NCBI GenBank assembly: GCA_910585435.1 | Contig: CAJUEJ010000016.1 | Span: 1-64,000 of the forward strand | Origin: an uncultured Hungatella sp. | Lineage (GTDB): Bacteria; Bacillota; Clostridia; Lachnospirales; Lachnospiraceae | Direction: 5' to 3' | DNA length: 64,000 nt | Shown: positions 9,054 through 16,792 of the stretch, piece by piece | Numbering within the stretch: the stretch's first letter is position 1 | Layout of the letters: each line of letters opens with the position of its first letter | Position numbers and translations under genes: made by a program | The notes under the pieces: generated by a model | The model's database searches: none | Seen by the model: the letters and a program-made list of their open reading frames with translations, nothing else | Told to the model about the DNA's origin: nothing

Positions 9054-10955
9054 ATGAAGATTGAAAGACAAATTGAATTTGACAAGGTCAAAGAACTATG
9101 GGCTGGCTTGGCGGTTACGGACCAGGCAAAGGAAAAAATCAGGGAGGCTTCCATATTTCTTTCTGAAAATGAGCTAAGAAAACAGCTGAGGGATACTACG
9201 GATGCAAGGAATCTGATTGAAAAAGCAGGGACACCGCCCCTGCAGAATGTCTCCGAAGCAAAGGATATTTTACTTTCTGCGGCGAAGGAGGAGTGCTTAA
9301 CACCGTATCAGCTGGAACGGGTGGAAAAAGTGCTGGCTGCCATAAAACGCCTGAAGGATTATCTGGAAAGAGGCCGGTTGTTTGGCAATTCTCTGGCTTA
9401 TTATGATGAAAATCTGGATGCGGTTTCGGAATTGAGGGAAGAGATATGTGATAAAATCCGAAATGGCGCTGTGGATGACTGTGCGTCAAAGGAATTGAGG
9501 CAGATACGAAGCCAGATTGTGAAATGTGAGGAGCAGATGAAACAGAAGGCGGAGCAGATACTTCGTTCTCATAAGGAGTATATGGCAGATAATTATTGTA
9601 CGTTTCGAAACGGACGAATCTGTGTTCCGGTGAAGAAGGAATATAAGCTTAAGATATCTGGAAGCGTGATGGACAGGTCCTCCACAGGCAATACCATTTT
9701 TATAGAACCTACAGGCGCCGCAAAACATTATGAGGAGCTGCAGCTGCTGAAAATTGGTGAGGAAAATGAGGAGTACCGCATTCTCTATACGTTATCCGCA
9801 CTGGTGTCAGAATCACTGCCGGTGTTAAGGGAGAATCTGGCAATGATGGAAAAGCTGGATTTTATATTTTCCAAAGGCAAATTAAGCATGGATATGGACG
9901 GGACAGAGCCGTCTGTCAATACGGCGCGCAGAATCCGATTGGCCGGGGCGCGGCATCCGCTGATGGATAAAACGGCGGCTGTGCCCCTGGAGTTTGACAT
10001 CGGGGAGAAGGTACGGGGGATTGTTATAACAGGCCCTAACACGGGAGGAAAGACAGTAGCCATGAAAACGGTTATGCTGAACTGCGTCATGGCCCAATGC
10101 GGACTGCACGTGACCTGCAGGCAGGCGGATATCTGTATGAACAGCTCTTATCTGTGTGACATTGGAGACGGGCAGAACCTGTCTGAGAACCTGTCCACAT
10201 TTTCCGCCCATATAACCAATGTGCTGGAGGTATTGGGGGAGGCAGGGAAGGAAAGTTTTGTTATCATGGATGAATTGGGCTCGGGAACAGACCCGGCGGA
10301 GGGAATGGGAATTGCAATAGCAATCTTGGAGGAGCTTAAAAAAACCGGCGCGCTTTTCCTGGTAACCACCCATTATCCTGAAGTAAAGGAGTATGCAGCC
10401 AGGACGGAGGGGATGCTGAATGCGCGGATGACCTTTGATAAAGAGACACTGCGTCCGACATATCAGATGATAATCGGCGAAGCCGGCGAAAGCTGTGCCT
10501 TTTATATTGCAGACAGGCTGGGAATGCCGGACCGCATGCTGAAGGCGGCAATCTGTGCTGCATATGGGCAGGATGGGCTGAGGTCCTATTCGTTTCATAA
10601 GCCGGACAGTGAGATTGCCAGGAGAAGCACTGGGAAAATTACCAAAGCCAAAGCCGGAGGAAACCGCACGGAACTTAGTACCAAATTTCGAATCGGCGAC
10701 AGCGTGATGGTTTATCCGGAGGGGAAAATAGGGATTGTGTGTGTGCCGGTCAACGAAAAAGGGGTGTTGAGGGTGCAGCTGCCGGGGAAAAAGATTTGGA
10801 TTAACCACAAGAGGGTAAAGCTTCATGTGGCGGCGGCAGAGCTGTATCCGGAGGATTATGATTTTTCCATTGTGTTCGATACGGCCGAGAACCGGAAAAA
10901 GCGCCATGATATGGAGCGGAAGTATACGGATGCGGTGATAGAGGCGGATGAATGA
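9054..10955 (+). CDS. MutS2-like ATPase lacking the Smr domain
   Basis: The 633-residue MutS-superfamily ATPase has a coiled-coil clamp region in the N-terminal half, Walker A GPNTGGKT (327-334), Walker B with DELGSGTDP and a following TTHYPEVK. Its layout is that of MutS2 (no mismatch-binding domain I) with a KOW-like segment near the C-terminus (GDSVMVYPEGKIG). It ends where MutS2 proteins would carry the Smr nuclease domain, so it is about 150 residues shorter than MutS2. MutS2 acts in recombination control and, in Bacillus subtilis, in splitting collided ribosomes. A ribosome-linked role would fit the leader peptide and terminators upstream, but that is inference. GAAGGGA precedes the ATG. 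Confidence 0.88.
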   Translation: MKIERQIEFDKVKELWAGLAVTDQAKEKIREASIFLSENELRKQLRDTTDARNLIEKAGTPPLQNVSEAKDILLSAAKEECLTPYQLERVEKVLAAIKRLKDYLERGRLFGNSLAYYDENLDAVSELREEICDKIRNGAVDDCASKELRQIRSQIVKCEEQMKQKAEQILRSHKEYMADNYCTFRNGRICVPVKKEYKLKISGSVMDRSSTGNTIFIEPTGAAKHYEELQLLKIGEENEEYRILYTLSALVSESLPVLRENLAMMEKLDFIFSKGKLSMDMDGTEPSVNTARRIRLAGARHPLMDKTAAVPLEFDIGEKVRGIVITGPNTGGKTVAMKTVMLNCVMAQCGLHVTCRQADICMNSSYLCDIGDGQNLSENLSTFSAHITNVLEVLGEAGKESFVIMDELGSGTDPAEGMGIAIAILEELKKTGALFLVTTHYPEVKEYAARTEGMLNARMTFDKETLRPTYQMIIGEAGESCAFYIADRLGMPDRMLKAAICAAYGQDGLRSYSFHKPDSEIARRSTGKITKAKAGGNRTELSTKFRIGDSVMVYPEGKIGIVCVPVNEKGVLRVQLPGKKIWINHKRVKLHVAAAELYPEDYDFSIVFDTAENRKKRHDMERKYTDAVIEADE

Positions 10956-11015
10956 ATATTGTCAAAGGCTTACACATATTTCCGAAGCAATTTCCAAAGC
11001 AATGTGGACTTATAA

Positions 11016-11044
11016 TTGACAGATTTAAGTAAAATTAATATAAT
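11016..11044 (+). promoter_or_regulatory. Consensus sigma-A promoter of the LacI-family gene
   Basis: TTGACA (11016-11021), 17 bp, TATAAT (11039-11044), a perfect match. It shows that a reading frame beginning at the TTG of the -35 box is not the true gene start. TTAATTGTTAA just downstream is a possible operator. Confidence 0.85.
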
Positions 11045-11084
11045 AAACTTAATTGTTAATGTTCAACAGGCGGAGGTGGAAGGA

Positions 11085-12089
11085 TTGAGGAAATCGGTTC
11101 GTCTGGCAGATATTGCAGAGAGGCTGGAGGTAAGTACTGTGACAGTCTCCAATGCATTGGCCGGACAAAAGGGTGTCAGCGATGAACTTAGGGATAAAAT
11201 AAAAAAAACGGCGCAGGAGATGGGGTATCGCGTAAAAGCAGAGCAGGGGACAGACGAGAAAAAGATTTTGAATATTGGTGTTATTATCTCGGAGATGTAC
11301 TTGGGAGATTATCCGTCTTATTATTGGAAGGTGTATCAGGAATTGTCCCTCCTGGCAGGAAGCTATCACTGTATTATTTTGTTTGAGATTCTCCGCCATG
11401 AAATGGAGCAGTCGAAGGCGCTGCCTCTGTTTGTCCGGGAAAATAAGGTTCAGGGGCTGTTTGTGATTGGAGAAGCCAGCAGCGATTATCTGGAGTTTTT
11501 GTATCAGAAGGCAGGAATTCCGATTATGTTTTTAGATTTTATGAAGAGGGATATTCCGGTTCCGGCTGTGGTGGCGGATAATTTTTATGGAATGTACAAG
11601 ATGGTGAATTATCTGATAAAAAAGGGACATGCCCAGATTGCCTATGTGGGGACGCTGGGAGCCAGCAGCAGTATTACGGACCGGTATTTTGGATACTGCA
11701 AGGCATTGATGGAGCATGGGATAGAGGTGAGGAAGGACTGGGTGCTGGGCGACAGGGATATGGACGGACAGGTGGGAAATATCCGGCTGCCGGAAGATAT
11801 GCCTACCGCCTTTGCCTGCAACAGTGACCTGACTGCCGCGGAGTTAATCGGGCAGCTGGAGAGGCAGGGCTATAAGGTGCCGGAGGATATTTCGGTGGCA
11901 GGGTTCGATAATTATCTGTTTGAAGGGCTGTGCGATGTCAGAATTACATCCTATCAGGTGGATGTGAGGGAAATGGTGCGGAGCGGTATCAAGAGCATGG
12001 CTTCCCAGATTTTGTATGGAAAAATTCCTTCGGATTTGCGGTTTGTGTCCGGCAGGCTGGTGGAGAAGGACAGCGTGTCAGCTGTGTAA
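11085..12089 (+). CDS. LacI-family transcriptional regulator
   Basis: The 334-residue repressor has an N-terminal helix-turn-helix (RLADIAERLEVSTVTVSNAL) and a periplasmic-binding-protein-like effector domain ending with the usual DISVAGFDN and TSYQVDVREM segments. I chose the TTG at 11085 because GGAGG lies 8 bp upstream and the longer in-frame extension begins inside the -35 box of a perfect promoter. The HTH starts within five residues of this start, as in the family. Ligand unknown. The nearest sugar genes are the hexomutase and the decayed mannan locus 5' of it. Autoregulation through AT-rich dyads downstream of the -10 is plausible. Confidence 0.9.
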   Translation: MRKSVRLADIAERLEVSTVTVSNALAGQKGVSDELRDKIKKTAQEMGYRVKAEQGTDEKKILNIGVIISEMYLGDYPSYYWKVYQELSLLAGSYHCIILFEILRHEMEQSKALPLFVRENKVQGLFVIGEASSDYLEFLYQKAGIPIMFLDFMKRDIPVPAVVADNFYGMYKMVNYLIKKGHAQIAYVGTLGASSSITDRYFGYCKALMEHGIEVRKDWVLGDRDMDGQVGNIRLPEDMPTAFACNSDLTAAELIGQLERQGYKVPEDISVAGFDNYLFEGLCDVRITSYQVDVREMVRSGIKSMASQILYGKIPSDLRFVSGRLVEKDSVSAV

Positions 12090-12097
12090 TCTGCCGG

Positions 12098-12126
12098 TTG
12101 ACATGGGATGGGGATTTGTGTATAGT
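12098..12126 (+). promoter_or_regulatory. Strong predicted promoter for the DUF5721 gene
   Basis: TTGACA (12098-12103), 17 bp, TATAGT (12121-12126). It starts 8 bp after the LacI-family stop codon and leaves a 5' untranslated region of about 160 nt that carries the 28-bp tandem duplication. Confidence 0.8.
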
Positions 12127-12192
12127 GGTTGGGAAGAGTCTGCGCTGCTTAAGGCTGGCGAGGTGGAGGGTGGAAGCAGGTGGATTGGCTCG

Positions 12193-12248
12193 GGTCCGGC
12201 GGTGCAGGCAGGCTGTCCCAGGTTCGGCGGTGCAGGCAGTCTGTCCCG
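12193..12248 (+). repeat. 28-bp tandem duplication in a 5' untranslated region
   Basis: Two head-to-tail units of CGGCGGTGCAGGCAG core (12193-12220 and 12221-12248) differ at only three positions. They lie between the promoter and the DUF5721 start and are GC-rich. Confidence 0.85.
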
Positions 12249-12291
12249 GGGCAGGGGGCAGCGGAATATGGAATAGATGGAGAGGGGCCAG

Positions 12292-12789
12292 ATGATTGCA
12301 CTTAAAATTGAGGACAGGAAGCAGTTTACCTCCGGTCTGTTTGTAGGAGATTTGTTTGACGGGTTTTTAGTAAAGGAAGCTTCGGTTGTGACCTTTAATG
12401 CATTTACCATTGATGGAAGGGTGAGAAAAGGGTACTATACCATGGAGGAGCAGGAAGAGCTGGGGATGGAGGAATATTCCTTCTGGTCTGCGGTCCGGCC
12501 TTTCTGCTTTTCCCTGATTAAGGGGAAGCGGCTGCCAGGCAGCTTTCACATTGTGCTGCAGCTTGCCGGACAGGCAGTGAAGGCGTTTGTGAAGGAATAT
12601 GATTTGTCCATAGCTTCGGAACGGATGAAAGGGCTTTATCTGAATATCCGCTATGAGGAAGGACAGATTGTCTGTGTCACAGGCACTTCTCTGGATTTTT
12701 TCACTCTGGATAAATCGGTGGAGGAAGCATGGGATAAGAAGGTGCAGAATTTTTTTAAGGAGCATCGGATTCCTTATGTGGCGGTTTGA
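12292..12789 (+). CDS. DUF5721 family protein
   Basis: The 165-residue cytoplasmic protein has no signal or membrane segment. The sequence (MIALKIEDRKQF start, FNAFTIDGR, the SFWSAVRPFCFSLIKGK middle part and a C-terminal FFTLDKSVEE) matches, from memory, a Lachnospiraceae-restricted family annotated DUF5721. No biochemical role is known to me. The ATG at 12292 is preferred over one five codons upstream because GAGAGGGG sits directly before it. It has its own strong promoter and lies just upstream of thymidine kinase, so the two are probably co-transcribed. Confidence 0.75.
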   Translation: MIALKIEDRKQFTSGLFVGDLFDGFLVKEASVVTFNAFTIDGRVRKGYYTMEEQEELGMEEYSFWSAVRPFCFSLIKGKRLPGSFHIVLQLAGQAVKAFVKEYDLSIASERMKGLYLNIRYEEGQIVCVTGTSLDFFTLDKSVEEAWDKKVQNFFKEHRIPYVAV

Positions 12790-12858
12790 CAGAGAAAGGA
12801 TTTTACAGTTTACAGGCGGCAGGGAATTCGATAAATTCGACAGAGGAGGGAACTTGCG

Positions 12859-13434
12859 GTGGCAAAATTGTATTTTCGTTATGGTGCAATGGGAAGTTCT
12901 AAGACGGCCAATGCGCTGATGGTAGAGTATAATTATTTTGAGAGAGGAAAGAAGGCTCTTTTGGTGAAGCCGAAGCTGGATTTTAGGGACGGGGATTACA
13001 AAATCCGTTCCAGGATGGGGCTTTGGAAGGAGGGAATCCTTCTGGAGATGCTGACAGAGATGACGGATGAGGAAATCCGCGGCTACGACTGCATTATTGT
13101 GGATGAGGCCCAGTTTGCTACCAAGGCCCAGGTGGAGTTTATGGTCCATATCGTGGATGATTTGGAGGTTCCGGTTATCTGTTATGGGCTGCGGACGGAT
13201 TTCAGGAGAGAGTTTTTTGAGGGAAGTTTGTGGCTCATGGCATGGGCGGACAAGATTGAGGAGATTAAGACGGTCTGCTGGTGCGGCAAGGCAGCTACCT
13301 GCAACGCCAGAATCAGCGAGGACGGAACCATGATTCAGGCAGGGGAGCAGATTGTCATGGGAGGAAATGACAAGTATACGGCTCTGTGCAGGAAGCATCA
13401 CCGGGAAGGGAATCTGGGGAGACAGATTGTTTGA
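12859..13434 (+). CDS. tdk: Thymidine kinase
   Basis: The 191-residue type II thymidine kinase makes dTMP from thymidine and ATP for nucleotide salvage. Visible are the P-loop YGAMGSSKTANALM near the N-terminus, the Walker B-like CIIVDEAQF with the catalytic-region Glu, the lasso segment with GLRTDF, and a zinc ribbon formed by CWC..C and a later LCRKHH. It begins with GTG after GAGGAGGG (12843-12850) at good spacing. Length is normal. It follows the DUF5721 gene by 69 bp. Confidence 0.94.
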   Translation: MAKLYFRYGAMGSSKTANALMVEYNYFERGKKALLVKPKLDFRDGDYKIRSRMGLWKEGILLEMLTEMTDEEIRGYDCIIVDEAQFATKAQVEFMVHIVDDLEVPVICYGLRTDFRREFFEGSLWLMAWADKIEEIKTVCWCGKAATCNARISEDGTMIQAGEQIVMGGNDKYTALCRKHHREGNLGRQIV

Positions 13435-13531
13435 GTATTTGACAGCGGATATTGCGGCAGAAAAGGCTGCCAGAGAAACAGACAAGATAAGAAATTCATT
13501 GCAGGAGTTAATGGATGAGGGGGAACTTTGA
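13427..13531 (+). CDS. Possible 34-residue small ORF between tdk and the MNT gene
   Basis: A TTG start at 13427 after GGGGAG gives a short, Ala/Glu/Lys-rich, helix-prone peptide (core IAAEKAARETDKIR, end LMDEGEL) that stops two bases before the MNT start codon. Tight packing with both neighbours suggests a real small gene or the tail of an older one. It matches nothing I know. Low confidence. Confidence 0.3.
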   Translation: MFEYLTADIAAEKAARETDKIRNSLQELMDEGEL

Positions 13532-13532
13532 A

Positions 13533-13946
13533 ATGTCAACGGACAGTTTAGCAAAAGAGAAGACAATATCTCGATTGTATGAATTGCTTTCTTTGCAGAA
13601 AAAGGTGGAGAACAGGTTTGGGTGTGATGATTATAATGTTTTTGTATTTGGAAGTTATCTGACAACAGGGTTTATAGATGGAAAAAGTGACGTGGATATT
13701 GCGGTATATACAGAAAATTTTGTTTTATATAAAAGATTAGCCTTATATTTAGAAGAGTATTTTAATCAAAAAGGAATCCGCAGTGATATTTTTTATATAG
13801 ATACAACAATGGAAGCTCCCATTTATTGCGCACCATTAAAATCGAAGGTGCAGTTTACAGATTATTTTCCGGAAAAATTGGTTGATTTTCAAGATAGATG
13901 TCAGAAAAAATTAGAGAAGATAAAAGGATTGATGGATGAAGTTTAA
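13533..13946 (+). CDS. MNT-domain nucleotidyltransferase (MntA-like antitoxin)
   Basis: The 137-residue minimal nucleotidyltransferase has the Pol-beta motif GS (40-41) followed by DVD (53-55). The spacing is 11 residues, one more than the canonical GSX10DXD. ATG 13533 follows AGGGGGA, better than an ATG six codons upstream. It overlaps the HEPN gene by 11 bp. In the studied HepT/MntA systems the MNT protein silences the HEPN RNase by adding AMP to a tyrosine, and I expect the same here. Base composition is clearly more AT-rich than tdk or htpG on either side, suggesting recent acquisition. Confidence 0.82.
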   Translation: MSTDSLAKEKTISRLYELLSLQKKVENRFGCDDYNVFVFGSYLTTGFIDGKSDVDIAVYTENFVLYKRLALYLEEYFNQKGIRSDIFYIDTTMEAPIYCAPLKSKVQFTDYFPEKLVDFQDRCQKKLEKIKGLMDEV

Positions 13947-14466
13947 TGAAGATATTTTAAAAGAATTGGGGCTTGAGCCAAATGAGAAACAAGAACCTGT
14001 AAATGTTATGAGAGTTAGTGAAATGCTGGATTTTATGAAGCAATGTGCGGAAAGAATTGAAAGTAAAAGCAGAAAGTATACGACCAGCAGAGATGTGGAG
14101 ATTCAAACAGACTGTATTGATATTGTGACAGCAAGGTTAAATGACTTTACACAAGTATTTAAAGATTTAATGATTTTTATACGTAGAGAAGAGGGAACAT
14201 ATAAAGGGGGAACCTCATTAAGATATTGTATGGCAAGCTTTGAAACATTTAATTTTAATGAGACAGAAGAAGAAAAACTGTTTTTACGCGAATTACTGCT
14301 GCGCAATGAAATAACACATGACTATTTTAATCGTGAATTGCATCAGCAGAAGCTTATATGGCTTATGGAAAATTGCAGTAGTGGAGTAGTGGATGTATAT
14401 AAAGATATATATACGTACTGTTTAAAACAGGAATTACTAGAAAAATTTACAAATAGAAATATATAA
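13936..14466 (+). CDS. HEPN-domain toxin (HepT-like)
   Basis: The 176-residue, largely helical protein is encoded with an 11-bp overlap behind the MNT gene. Residues 123-130 read RNEITHDY, an exact RX4HXY motif: Arg123 and His128 form the HEPN RNase site and Tyr130 is the position AMPylated by the partner in characterised HepT proteins. It is longer than typical HepT (about 130-140 residues), with an extra N-terminal 30-residue segment. AT-rich codon use matches its partner and differs from the neighbours. Most likely a type VII toxin-antitoxin or phage-defence pair; target RNA unknown. Confidence 0.78.
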   Translation: MKFNEDILKELGLEPNEKQEPVNVMRVSEMLDFMKQCAERIESKSRKYTTSRDVEIQTDCIDIVTARLNDFTQVFKDLMIFIRREEGTYKGGTSLRYCMASFETFNFNETEEEKLFLRELLLRNEITHDYFNRELHQQKLIWLMENCSSGVVDVYKDIYTYCLKQELLEKFTNRNI

Positions 14467-14538
14467 GCTGTTGTTTTTTGGCGTACTGCCATGGATTTAT
14501 GGTCCATAAGGGCAGGTATAGCAGGAAAAACCGAATTG

Positions 14539-14565
14539 CTAGCACTCATTTTAAATGAGTGCTAA
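14539..14565 (+). promoter_or_regulatory. CIRCE operator (HrcA binding site)
   Basis: CTAGCACTC, 9 bp, GAGTGCTAA. This matches the CIRCE inverted repeat (TTAGCACTC-N9-GAGTGCTAA) except for the first base. It ends 7 bp before the -35 box of the htpG promoter, so HrcA binding would block RNA polymerase. Confidence 0.9.
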
Positions 14566-14572
14566 ATTTTTG

Positions 14573-14601
14573 TTGACAATTTGTTCTAATCGTACTAGAA
14601 T
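14573..14601 (+). promoter_or_regulatory. Sigma-A promoter of htpG
   Basis: TTGACA (14573-14578), 17 bp, TAGAAT (14596-14601), directly downstream of the CIRCE operator. The 5' untranslated region is about 75 nt. Confidence 0.88.
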
Positions 14602-14680
14602 ACATTTTAGCAGATATAACAGGCGGTTTCCGGACGGCCTGGGTGAAAATAATAAGAGAAAAGAAAAGGAGAGTTTACCT

Positions 14681-16687
14681 ATGGCTACAAAGACAGGAAG
14701 TTTATCCATAAGCAGCGAGAATATTTTCCCGGTTATCAAGAAATGGCTGTATTCGGACCATGATATTTTTTACAGAGAGTTGATTTCCAACGGATGTGAT
14801 GCCATTACCAAGTTAAAGAAGCTGGAGCTGATTGGCGAGTATGAGAAGCCGGAGGATATGGAGTACAAGATTTTAGTGACGGTGAATCCCACGGACAAAA
14901 CCATTACCGTGACGGATAACGGACTGGGAATGACAGAGGATGAGATGGACGAGTACATTAACCAGATTGCATTCTCCGGGGCCCAGGATTTCTTAAACAA
15001 GTATAAGGACAAGGCCAATGAGGAGCAGATTATCGGACATTTCGGTCTGGGCTTCTATTCCGCATTTATGGTTGCGGACAAGGTTACCATCGACAGCTTG
15101 TCCTACCAGAAGGATGCCAAGCCGGTTCACTGGGAGTCAGAGGGCGGCACGGAGTTCGAGATGGGCGAGGGCGAGAAGGCGGAGCAGGGAACTACCATCA
15201 CCCTGTATCTGAACGAGGACAGCGTGGAGTTCTCCAATGAGTACCGGGCCAGAGAGGTGATTGAGAAGTACTGTGGATTTATGCCGGTGCCGATTTTCTT
15301 AAATAACGCCACTGCGGAGCCGCAGTATGAGACCATCGAGAAGGATGAACTGACGGAGAAGGATACCATTGTTGAGACCATTGTGGAGGAGGCCAAGACA
15401 GAGGAGAAGGAGAACGAAAACGGCGAGAAGGAAGTGGTGGAGGTTTCTCCTGCCACGGAGAAGTATAAGATTCTGAAACGTCCGGTGACACTTAACGATG
15501 TAAGCCCTCTGTGGAACAAGCATCCCAATGACTGTACGGAGGAGGAGTACAAGGAATTCTACCGCAAGGTATTTATGGATTACAAGGAGCCCCTGTTCTG
15601 GATTCATTTGAACATGGATTATCCGTTTAACCTGAAGGGAATCCTGTACTTCCCCAAGATTAACATGGAGTATGACAGCCTGGAGGGAACCATCAAGCTG
15701 TACAACAACCAGGTATTTATCGCGGATAATATTAAGGAAGTGATTCCTGAATTCCTGATGCTGTTAAAGGGTGCCATCGATTGTCCGGACCTGCCGCTGA
15801 ATGTGTCCAGAAGCGCGCTGCAGAATGACGGATTTGTGAAGAAGATTTCGGATTACATCACCAAGAAGGTGGCGGATAAATTGTCCGGTATGTGCAAGAC
15901 AGACCGGGAGAATTATGAGAAGTACTGGGATGATATCAGTCCCTTTATCAAGTTTGGCTGTCTGAAGGATGAGAAGTTTGAGGAGAAGATAAAAGAGTAT
16001 GTGCTGTTCAAGAATCTGGACGGCAAATACCTGACTCTTCAGGACTGCTTAGACAGTGCCAAGGAGAAGCATGAGAACATCATCTACTATGTGACGGATG
16101 AGAAGGAGCAGAGCCAGTATATCAATATGTTCCGCAAGGAAGGGCTGGATGCGGTGATTTTGACCCACAACATTGACAGTCCGTTTATCAGCCAGCTGGA
16201 GCAGAAGAAGGAAGGGCTTAAATTCCTGCGCATCGATGCGGATGTGACCGATACCTTCAAGGAAACGGTGAAGGAGGAGGATGCGGAAACCTTTAAGGCG
16301 GATTCTGAGAAGCTGACGGAGACCTTTAAGAAGGCATTAGGCAATGACAAGCTGGAAATCAAGGTTGAGAAATTAAAGGATGACCAGATTGCTTCTATGA
16401 TTACGGTTTCCGAGGAGAACCGCAGGATGCAGGATATGATGAAGATGTACAGCATGTCCGGCATGGACCCCAATATGTTCGGCGGTATGGGCGAGACCCT
16501 GGTGTTAAATGCCAACCATAAGCTGGTGCAGTATGTGCTGAGCCATGGGGAGGCGGAGCTGACAGGGAAAATCTGCCAGCAGCTTTACGATATGGCGGCT
16601 TTGAGCCACGGCAGCCTGACTCCGGAGCGGATGACCGGATTTATTGCCAGAAGCAATGAAATTATGCTGGCGATGACAGAAGAGTAA
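14681..16687 (+). CDS. htpG: Chaperone HtpG (Hsp90)
   Basis: The 668-residue cytosolic Hsp90 has the N-terminal GHKL ATPase domain (ELISNGCDAITK, DNGLGM, HFGLGFYSAFMV), a charged insertion around residues 225-260, the middle domain with the catalytic-arginine region NVSRSALQND, and the C-terminal dimerisation domain. The ATG at 14681 follows AAAGGAGAG; an upstream in-frame extension runs through the promoter and CIRCE and is not real. Unlike Bacillus subtilis htpG, which is not under HrcA, this copy has a near-perfect CIRCE. It is a single-gene unit closed by a terminator at 16710. Confidence 0.96.
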   Translation: MATKTGSLSISSENIFPVIKKWLYSDHDIFYRELISNGCDAITKLKKLELIGEYEKPEDMEYKILVTVNPTDKTITVTDNGLGMTEDEMDEYINQIAFSGAQDFLNKYKDKANEEQIIGHFGLGFYSAFMVADKVTIDSLSYQKDAKPVHWESEGGTEFEMGEGEKAEQGTTITLYLNEDSVEFSNEYRAREVIEKYCGFMPVPIFLNNATAEPQYETIEKDELTEKDTIVETIVEEAKTEEKENENGEKEVVEVSPATEKYKILKRPVTLNDVSPLWNKHPNDCTEEEYKEFYRKVFMDYKEPLFWIHLNMDYPFNLKGILYFPKINMEYDSLEGTIKLYNNQVFIADNIKEVIPEFLMLLKGAIDCPDLPLNVSRSALQNDGFVKKISDYITKKVADKLSGMCKTDRENYEKYWDDISPFIKFGCLKDEKFEEKIKEYVLFKNLDGKYLTLQDCLDSAKEKHENIIYYVTDEKEQSQYINMFRKEGLDAVILTHNIDSPFISQLEQKKEGLKFLRIDADVTDTFKETVKEEDAETFKADSEKLTETFKKALGNDKLEIKVEKLKDDQIASMITVSEENRRMQDMMKMYSMSGMDPNMFGGMGETLVLNANHKLVQYVLSHGEAELTGKICQQLYDMAALSHGSLTPERMTGFIARSNEIMLAMTEE

Positions 16688-16709
16688 TAAGCAATCAACA
16701 GAGATAGAA

Positions 16710-16752
16710 AAAAGGAACCATTCCGGCATCGCCGGAAGAAGGTTCCTTTTTT
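16710..16752. terminator. Bidirectional intrinsic terminator between htpG and amt
   Basis: AAAAAAGGAACC, inner CCGGC-ATC-GCCGG, GGTTCCTTTTTT. The A-run on one side and T-run on the other let it work for both convergent genes. Confidence 0.92.
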
Positions 16753-16792
16753 CCATGTATTCCACATTCTGGAATGTGTCCCAATCTTCCTC

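Noticed and set aside
11930..12295. Frame running from the LacI gene end into the DUF5721 leader
   Set aside because: It overlaps the promoter and tandem duplication and matches no family.
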